Below, piece by piece: positions 56,945 through 64,000 of a stretch of DNA of 64,000 bases; the first letter of the stretch is position 1; each line of letters starts with the position of its first letter. Both the position numbers and the translations under genes were made by a program. The DNA lies in assembly GCF_014898055.3 (NCBI RefSeq), contig NW_023603184.1, positions 105,638,615 through 105,702,614 on the forward strand, read 5' to 3'. The notes below the pieces were generated by a model, which ran no database searches, was not told the origin of the DNA, and worked only from the letters and a program-made list of their open reading frames with translations. Origin of the DNA: Talpa occidentalis. Lineage: Eukaryota > Chordata > Mammalia > Eulipotyphla > Talpidae.

Positions 56945-57290
56945 AGGTGGGCTCCAGTCGCCGATTGCGGGGTTCGCGGCGGCCTCGGCTCCGCCGGGCG
57001 CCCGACTTGGCCCGCCGCTTTGCCCGGGCTGCGCCGCGGCCGCCCCCGGAGCTGGTGGGGAGCCCGGCGGGTGGAGGAGCCGGAAGGAATCCGGGCGCCC
57101 AGGCCCCCGCCCGCGCTGACACCGCCCTCCCGAGCGGCCGGCCTGCTCGGGGGACCGCAGCCACGCGGTTCCGACGCGTCTGCTCCGACACGAGGGGTCC
57201 CTGCAGCCCAGGGTGCGCCCGGCCGGGCGCGCCCAATGGATTACAGCAGCCGCCGGGGCCGTCCGCCGCCTCCAGCTCTGCAGCCTCCGG
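56945..57290 (+). other. HOXD3: Probable distal 5' exon of HOXD3 (5' UTR or short N-terminal coding)
   Basis: CpG-rich block ending in a consensus donor CCTCCGG|GTAAGAGT at 57290/57291. A good acceptor-like CTTTGTCTCTGCAG ends at 56944, so it could be a first exon with an upstream TSS or an internal exon. Just before the donor, an ATG at 57238 opens 17 codons (MDYSSRRGRPPPPALQP...) that read into the splice site. The known HOXD3 start codon is far downstream, so this is most likely UTR. Confidence 0.5.
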
Positions 57291-58383
57291 GTAAGAGTCG
57301 CTCCCTCCTCGCGCCCCGCGCACTGACACCGGGGAACTCGAGGCACCCACCCCCTGGGGCAACTCGGGGAGCCCGGCCCGACCCCCTACTCTTCCTTGGG
57401 ATCTGGGGTGACTGCCCCCCTTGATCCGTAGTCATTCTCATCTCAGAGCTGGCGCCCCCTGGGACGCCCGGTGGAGTCCCGCTGAACTCATAAAACGAAG
57501 GGAAGTCCCATTTCCTCTGGAGATTCCAAGAGGTGGATAGCGGCAGGCAGGACCCCAGTTCTTGGGTGGAGAGCTCCTTCGTCCCCATCCTGGGAAGAGT
57601 GTGTAGGTGGTTCCTGGACGTCTCAGCTTTGCTGGGGGTCACTAAAGGCACTGTAGTTATAAAGCAGTGTTTTGTCGTTTGTCTGTGGTCAGAGGTATCT
57701 CAGGCTAACAGGTGTTACATGAAGGGCCAGGGTTTGGGGTGGAGGTGGGGTGGGGTGGATTCTGTGCGCCCAAGATGTGCTTGATTTGTCCATCTAGGCT
57801 TTGGTGAATGCTGCTAACTAACTTCTAGGGGGTATGGTTCATTGGGCCTTGTGTATAAGATGGAATTTTAAATATTTTTAACTATTTCTATAGTGTTTAG
57901 CGAATTTTTGCAACAACCTAACCTAAGAAAGATTTCTCCCACACCTAGTCATCTGCCAGGGGGATTTGGATTATTTTATGTCACAAAATGGATGCATGTT
58001 TTGGGAGGTAGTAGTGTCAGAAAATCTGGTGCAGGTCTTGAGGGAAAAACCAATAGACATTTCAGAAATGCGAAGCATGTCTAAGTTCAAACATCGCGTG
58101 TGTTTCTTATTTGCCAGAGTAGGAAGAGTAGATATTTTGCTCTCTAAATGTATTGTGGTTTTTGCCTAAAAATAAATATTATATAACATTTCCCCCTCCA
58201 CTTCAAATTTACTGAACTGAAACATTATCTGAGATAAAAGAAAATTGCAGGGAGAAAAAGAATACTATTTCACCCACTGATTTTGAAAGGCATTTGAGGA
58301 TGCTGTTTTCAAACCCTGCTGCCTATTGCATTATGGACAGACACATTGTGAAAGATTACAACCCTTGGACAGTCTGCCGCATT

Positions 58384-58410
58384 GCGCATAGGGCTGACCT
58401 GCGCATGGCG
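58384..58410 (+). promoter_or_regulatory. Paired NRF1-type GCGCAT motifs
   Basis: GCGCATA at 58384 and TGCGCATGGCG at 58400, in an otherwise AT-rich region. Half-match to the NRF1 palindrome. Confidence 0.35.
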
Positions 58411-59999
58411 GAGGAGTATCCGCCCCAAAGCACTCAGCGGCAAATCCTGACTTAATGCTTCTCCAAAATATGCAATGTAACTGTTGGCCCTAAAGCATTT
58501 CTCAGTAATAAATGGAATCTTTGTAGAACGGTATTTTTAGTAATTAACGATGGAATCACGCTCCTTTCAAAATGGAGGATCATGATTTGTGGTCAGTTGA
58601 TGGTTGCAGAATTGTGAATCCCTAACAATGATAGCTCACAACTGAGCAACTCTGAATTGTTTTTTTTTTTAAACTGGGATGTCTGTATTTTTAAAGCTGG
58701 CATGTCTATTTCTCGACTAAGGTACAATGACTGTTGAGATCATTCTTTCATATTGGTAAAGCATTACCTATTGAAAAGCAGGTTCGTGATGGGGACTTAG
58801 GCCCCCCCCTGGCAGCTCCAGAGCCTGAAGAGCCCAGGAATAGCCCCTGGGACTAGGGTTGGAGGGTAGGGAGAGTTTTGGCCTGGGTGGCCTAGCCCTT
58901 GTGTTCACAGCTTCAGTGACTTTTCTTTGGGTTGGAGGGTTGTTGCGAGCCCAAGAGACTAGGAACCTTGGTGGGCTGCAGGTCCGATTATGCAGCAGAG
59001 GGTGATGTCATGGGCAGATATGAGGACTGAGGGGGCTCTTTGTAAATCCCCTGGCAGCATCAAGAGCTTATTGGAATGAAATGGTCAGTTGCATCTAAGG
59101 GAATAAATAATGTGCAAATCATTTGACCTCTAGCTACTTAGTCCTTGAGGAGACTAAGGCACTGCCGGAAATGCCCCATTGTCCCTGATAATCTAAAAAC
59201 AAAAGAAAAAGAAACGGAAAAAAAAAAAAATGAAACCAACCACAAACTCACAAGCTGGGGGGTGCAACTCCCAGTGTCCTCAGCCTGGACCTCTACCCGT
59301 TTGTAGACCAGGGCTCCCATAGGAAGTCAGGGCCGTGGTGTTTGCGGGTCAGGCTGAGAGCTGGGCTTGTGTTCTTAGCAAGAACCAGCAAAGAATGAAG
59401 TTCACTATTATAAATGTGGCCAAGCACCAGAGCCGAAAACCAAAGACATTTCCCTGTCAAATGCTCCTCAAAATAAGTATATTTTTGCCAGAATTCTGTT
59501 TTCTGAGCTGGAGAAGCAGGGGAAATCCGAACAAAGACAGTATTTCACTCTGGGCTGGCAGGCAGCTGTTAGAGGTATTTACGGCCTTGCCGCAGTGCGG
59601 GCCGCCGGGCAGGGCACGCCAGGGCACCGGAAGCTTGGAAGAAGCCACCAAGAATTAGGAATTCCGATTTAAGTCCAGTTTAGAGCTACTTTTCCGGAAT
59701 TTGTGTGGCTACCCTCTTTCTAGGAACTGATCCCTTAGACTTGATAGTTGGAGAGAATGCGGATGATACCGTGGTTTCTGAACGTAGGGTGTCCCCTCCT
59801 TGCTTAACGACTCCAGAGAAGCGGTGCACTTGATGGGAAATGGCTGATGCAAATGATAACCTTGAGAGTGTACCTTGGAAACGTGGCGATTTTGTTGGTT
59901 CAGCGGAATAGAACTTGCAAATCAGAAAGGACGTTTGAGACTTTTAATACAGTTTTCCAGGGAGAAAAAGGTCTATTTCCTTCCTGAGATGGCGCGCCC

Positions 60000-61270
60000 A
60001 AGCGTCCCTGCAGGCAGGCGCTGAAGCAGTGCGCGGTGCAGCAGCCCGCACAGCGCCGCACCCACCCGCGCACGGGTCCGAGCCCAGCGCGCCGGCCACG
60101 CGCGCCGGCCCGGGGTGTGGCGCCTGTGCAGAGTCGAACCGGCACAGCGAGGGAGGGGGGAGGGGTAAGTGGACTCGGGAGAAGATGCAACCTATAACCC
60201 CTTCTCTCCACTCCTCTCTCCCTCCCTCTGTCCTCAGTCCTCTGCTACTCGTCTTTCTCTTACTCCAGTCTGCCACCTAAATACAGCCAGACAGCTTGCC
60301 CTAGACCCCGTTATTTCCAGTCATCTTGACCCACCACACTACCTCACCCTAACTTCAATCTGTACCCTAGAAACAGTCTGGAAACATGAGCTATTGACCA
60401 AAGGGAAAACCAAATCTTTCAAGGTATTAAAAGAAATACACAGATTTTAACACCCTAAAAGAAGATATAGATATGGGGGGGGGATATGAGTGTGTGTGGG
60501 GGGGTTGGGAGTGCAGAGAGAGAGAGAGAGAGGGAGAGAGACAGACTCCCGGGGAAGTGTGTAGATTTTTAGAGTTTTTTTTCAACCTGGTCTCTGTGCT
60601 TTGGGAAAAGGCCTTTCCTCTTGGCGCCTATACACACCGCCGAGCTTCAGGCCAACCCACCCTTCAGCTTGACCCTTCTCGGATCTTGTTACCCCAGCGC
60701 AGCGCGTCTGAGGGCTCCCTAGGAGCCGGCGGCTCAGCAGAGAGCGGTCAAATAAGTAAATAAACGGACAAACTGAAGGTTTTTCCGCCTGGGCTCGCCT
60801 AATTAATGGGCGATGCGCGCTCCCGAGCATCGAGCCTGTGGTCGGGGCGGGGGCGGGGTGGACGGCGGCCGCGGGGCCCTCTCGACCCCCTTTGGCCGCC
60901 CCAGGGGCCACTGCGGGGCCTGTTCTCAGCCGCCGGTGCGGGAAGCCCCCCGCCCGCACGAACCCCGCTGGCGCGGTCCCCCAGCTCGCTGTCTGGCACC
61001 ACGTCCAGGAGGAGGCGCTGTAGGACAAGCGTCTCGCCGGCTGCGGCGGCACGGGTGATGCCCCGGGCGGGAGCGGGCGGGGGAGGGGCGGACACGGGGC
61101 CCCGCCCCGCCCTCGCGGCCCGCCACCTCCGCCTGCGAGGAGCTCGGGCCTCCCGGAGGGTCGGTGATGCTGCGCTCGCTCCCAGGGACAGCAGAAGCGG
61201 CCTCAGGCCGGTTCCGGGGTGGCAGGCCACCTCAGTTCCTCCGCCTTCCCGGAGGGGGCGCGATTTCTGC
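60000..61270. promoter_or_regulatory. Orphan CpG-rich block between HOXD8 and HOXD4
   Basis: Two CpG-dense parts (60000-60130 and 60800-61270) with no recognised exon. The overlapping ORFs on both strands are GC-driven and lack any known domain. Confidence 0.45.
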
Positions 61271-61776
61271 GCTCTGGGCTCCTAGGGTCTGGAACTAGGG
61301 TGCCCTGATAGGGTAAGCTGCCCCCAGTCCTCGGGTTCCTAACCAGCCTCCTCAAGCTGAACTGCTCTTCTGGCCACTTTCCTTTCCTGCGATTCCTGAA
61401 TGGGCAGCCTTGAAAAGCAGAGAGTCCAGTGGCTTTTCCAGCAGGCTGATGGGCCTCACCCTGGTGCTCCTAGAAACAAGGCCAGGGGCCCAGGACTCTC
61501 TTGGGGCTCCTTAAAGTCTCTGAGAGCCAGAAAAAATCCCACTGATTTTGAAGGTTAAGGACACCCCAAATGCAGGTCTCTACCCTTTTCCAGCTCACCC
61601 ACACACCTCTCACCATTGCACCCATTCTGGGGGGTGTTTCTTTCACCTGCAGTGACACCCAACTTTAACACCTGGCTCAGATCCTACCTGACCCCATTGA
61701 TCCTTCATTGTTTCCTGGCAATGTACTCTTTATTCTACTTTGGAGCAATGATTCCTAATGAAGGCCTGCATTTCAG

Positions 61777-61885
61777 TGTTTATCATGCAGGTTTCTGGGT
61801 CCCACCCAGATTTACTGAGTGAGAATGTGCAGGACCTGCATTTTGGAAACTCTCTCCCTCAGGTTTACTAGGATGCTTGCCACAA
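61777..61885 (+). mobile_element. MER5-type (hAT-Charlie) DNA transposon remnant
   Basis: The stretch TGCAGGTTTCTGGGTCCCAC...ATTTACTGAGTGAGAATG...CCTGCATTTTGG follows the MER5A pattern as I recall it (old non-autonomous DNA transposon). Diverged fragment. Confidence 0.55.
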
Positions 61886-62084
61886 GTGTCTCTCCTGCTT
61901 CTTCTATGGTTTTCCCTTCCCCAAGGGTCAAGTTCCTTCTACCATTCAGCAGTTCCTGGAGCTTGCTCCCTAATTGGGTTTTCTAATGTCACTGCCCCAA
62001 ACGCTGAGTAAAAATTACTTCCATTTTAAACAGGGGACATTGATCCCTTGCAAACTTGGAGATTTCAAATAGGTGAGTAGGTCA

Positions 62085-62285
62085 GATTGCCTCACATCTT
62101 TACCACTTACCTGCTGTGTGACCTTAGGCAAGTAAGCAAACTCTCTGGGCCTATTTCCTCATTTGCAAAGTATGGATAGAAGAGTATTTTCAAGGGTTGT
62201 TATGAGGATTTTTACCTACATAGCTATATGTGCCAAGTACATTCTAACTTACATATATATTAACTCATTGGTTAAGTACTTAAAA
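62085..62285 (+). mobile_element. MIR SINE remnant
   Basis: CCACTTACCTGCTGTGTGACC, TTAGGCAAGTAAG, CTCTCTGGGCCTATTTCC, TCATTTGCAAAGTATGGAT, GTTGTTATGAGGAT and TTAACTCATTGG follow the MIR consensus in order. Ancient mammal-wide element. Confidence 0.8.
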
Positions 62286-63014
62286 CAAATTTTGTCATAT
62301 TAACAAGGATTCATGACATGTTCTATATAATTAATACACCTATTTGACATAGCAGCCAGGCCTAGACTTTTAGAACTGAAAGAAACCTGGTTCACATACT
62401 CAATCTTTGAATTCTACAGAGAAGCTGCAGGAGATCATAGTTCTGCAACTCTTCCTATTGCTGTAGTGGGTCTCATAGGCCCTACACCATTGGATTTCAG
62501 CATCTAGCAACTGTGTACAGGTAGACTTTAGGATAATACCCAGGAGGAAAATACTGTTAGCTTCTCAGAGGGCAGATGTCAGGAAGAGGAGGCCTTATAC
62601 TCACACAGGCACATGCGTGACACCTAAAGGGCTTCAGGCCTTCCCAGAGAGCAGGCCAAGCTACCCACGTCCTGGAGTCACCTGTACCCATCACTGATCA
62701 GTCACACCCACCAATCTGGTTGCTCTTCTACAGGCCTAGGGCAAGTACTCACTTTTCAGTCTCTTTAAATCTGGGGCAAGCTAAGAAGAGCAAAAGGCCA
62801 GTGGGCAATAGCAGAGGAGGGCAGGAGTGTCCCATTCCCCTTAATCTGCTTATGCTCTGAGATCTGGGCTCCAGGGCCATGGCTAAACTGTAGCTTCCAA
62901 CTTTAGCCAGAGTGATACCAAGGTAATTCTAAGAGGGGCCTTATCCTACCAAATCTCAGTCAGCTTTTCCAGTGTTTTGATATTCTCTCTTTCTCTGTCT
63001 CTCTCACTCTCTCT

Positions 63015-63058
<44 letters not shown>
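63015..63058. repeat. (CA)n microsatellite, about 22 units
   Basis: Uninterrupted CA run after a CT-rich lead-in. Confidence 0.95.
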
Positions 63059-63060
<2 letters not shown>

Positions 63061-64000
63061 TGAAAGAGTTACATAAATGCTACTTCAGGCTGCAACATGT
63101 ATACATCCTCTGCAATCAGTTCTATCCCCTTACCCCTCATTTCCATGACTTCTACCTACAAACTTTTCCTAAGAAGGCCTCTGCAGGCCTTTCTCTTAGC
63201 TTAACCAGGAGTCTACCTGGGTCAGATTGATTCTCAAAACACACATAGTCTGTTCTGCTACAAACCATATCCAGTAGAGTTCTGCCTATGGCATAGGGCA
63301 ACATTGAGCCCTCCAGGCATCTTCACCCTGTGCCATTTCCATTCTCAGTTTTCAAAGCACTTGGATGGCCACCCCATCTGCCCTTCTGCTGGAGCCTTTT
63401 CTAGCCCCTGGCTCCATGGTCAGAGGTCCTGTCCCATTCTTTTGGTTCTCTTATCTCACTATTGGAGGTTTCCTTTGGAGTCTCTTCTTCCCAAAGGATG
63501 CCAAGCATGAGGTCCAATAAGCCAGCCTCATTCTCTGGGTAGAATTGGGAGTGGCTAAAGAAGGGTTTTTCTTTCAGAGTACAGTGCCAGAAATAGAGAA
63601 TCATATTTCTCTCCTACGTGGGACTCTTCTCAGCCCTTCTCTTCTCTACCCCCACCCCATGTCCCTAAGTGACAGCCCTGGATAGTCTCTTTCCTCCATC
63701 TGCCCCTGGCCTAGGGAATTCATCCAGTGTCCCAGCTATCCCTTCTGGTTGTGCAGACACTTAGCTTAAGTGTAGAGCTCAATACCACCTTTAGGTAGGA
63801 GAGCTCTTAAAAGCCAAGAATATTCTTTCCTGGGGCTCCTATTTTGGGCAAAGAGCTGATCTCTGCATTTGGAGTGAAGCCGTTCCCTCCTGGACCCCTT
63901 CACTGTCTCCTCTTTCCTGGCAGCTACTGTGGCTTCTGGGTTGGAGGAGTAGTAACAGAGGACCCTGCCCCATGCCAATACTCTGGGCAAGAATTGCCAA

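Larger units (their letters stand above)
57291..64000. other. Non-coding region towards HOXD4/MIR10B (intron of the long HOXD3 transcript)
   Basis: No homeobox or other gene and no miR-10 hairpin seen. Contains a CTCF-like match at 57452, tandem NRF1-type motifs (58384-58410), a CpG-rich block (60000-61270), GA repeats near 60519, MER5- and MIR-type repeats (61.7-62.3 kb) and a CA microsatellite at 63015. Confidence 0.7.

Noticed and set aside
60120..60145. tRNA T-loop-like AGTCGAACCGGCAC
   Set aside because: No acceptor stem, D-arm or anticodon arm can be built around it.
62340..62460. Possible second SINE-like fragment (TTTAGAACTGAAAGAAACC)
   Set aside because: Resembles an old mammalian SINE only weakly; too diverged to call by eye.
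57291..64000. MIR10B hairpin or HOXD4 homeobox
   Set aside because: Searched for the miR-10 mature sequence and for a homeobox; neither is present. They are expected beyond the right edge.

Overview
The window is about 64 kb of the posterior and central part of a vertebrate HOXD cluster, with EVX2 at its 5' edge. It comes from a placental mammal. The evidence is the gene order (EVX2 on the minus strand, then HOXD13, HOXD12, HOXD11, HOXD10, HOXD9 and HOXD8 on the plus strand), two-exon HOX genes with the homeobox in exon 2, long alanine and glycine tracts of mammalian type, CpG-island promoters, and old mammalian MIR and MER5-type repeats near the right end. Against the human proteins as I recall them there are many small differences (for example in the HOXD13 N-terminus and HOXD9), so this is not the human reference. 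I cannot name the species.

Layout: EVX2 (three exons, 4350 down to 712); an 8.8 kb EVX2-HOXD13 spacer; HOXD13 (13197-15012); HOXD12 (20100-21060); HOXD11 (27469-29242); HOXD10 (37001-39420); HOXD9 (43082-44442); HOXD8 (50499-51755); a probable distal 5' exon and promoter of HOXD3 near 56.8-57.3 kb; then non-coding DNA to 64 kb. HOXD4 and MIR10B should lie just beyond the right edge and are not present.

Function: all seven genes encode homeodomain transcription factors. In mammals they are expressed collinearly along the body axis and limb, the EVX2/HOXD13 side latest and most distally. The spacers carry CpG islands, E-box/CCAAT promoter elements, PBX-HOX sites, candidate CTCF sites and a likely Polycomb-responsive region between HOXD12 and HOXD11. 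Recognisable transposable elements are absent until about 61.7 kb, as expected for a Hox cluster.

Points worth a second look: (1) EVX2, HOXD11 and HOXD8 are each broken in frame inside GC-rich homopolymer stretches, always as if single bases were missing, which looks like base-calling or assembly error; (2) HOXD13 and HOXD11 each have an upstream ORF whose TGA overlaps the main ATG as ATGA, and HOXD10 has an overlapping uORF; (3) a CA/CT microsatellite in the HOXD13 intron ends in a strong decoy splice acceptor; (4) HOXD8 has a NAGNAG acceptor; (5) a miR-10 seed site lies in the HOXD10 3' UTR; (6) CACGTG E-boxes recur in four HOXD promoters. I saw no wholly new gene system; the novelty is regulatory.
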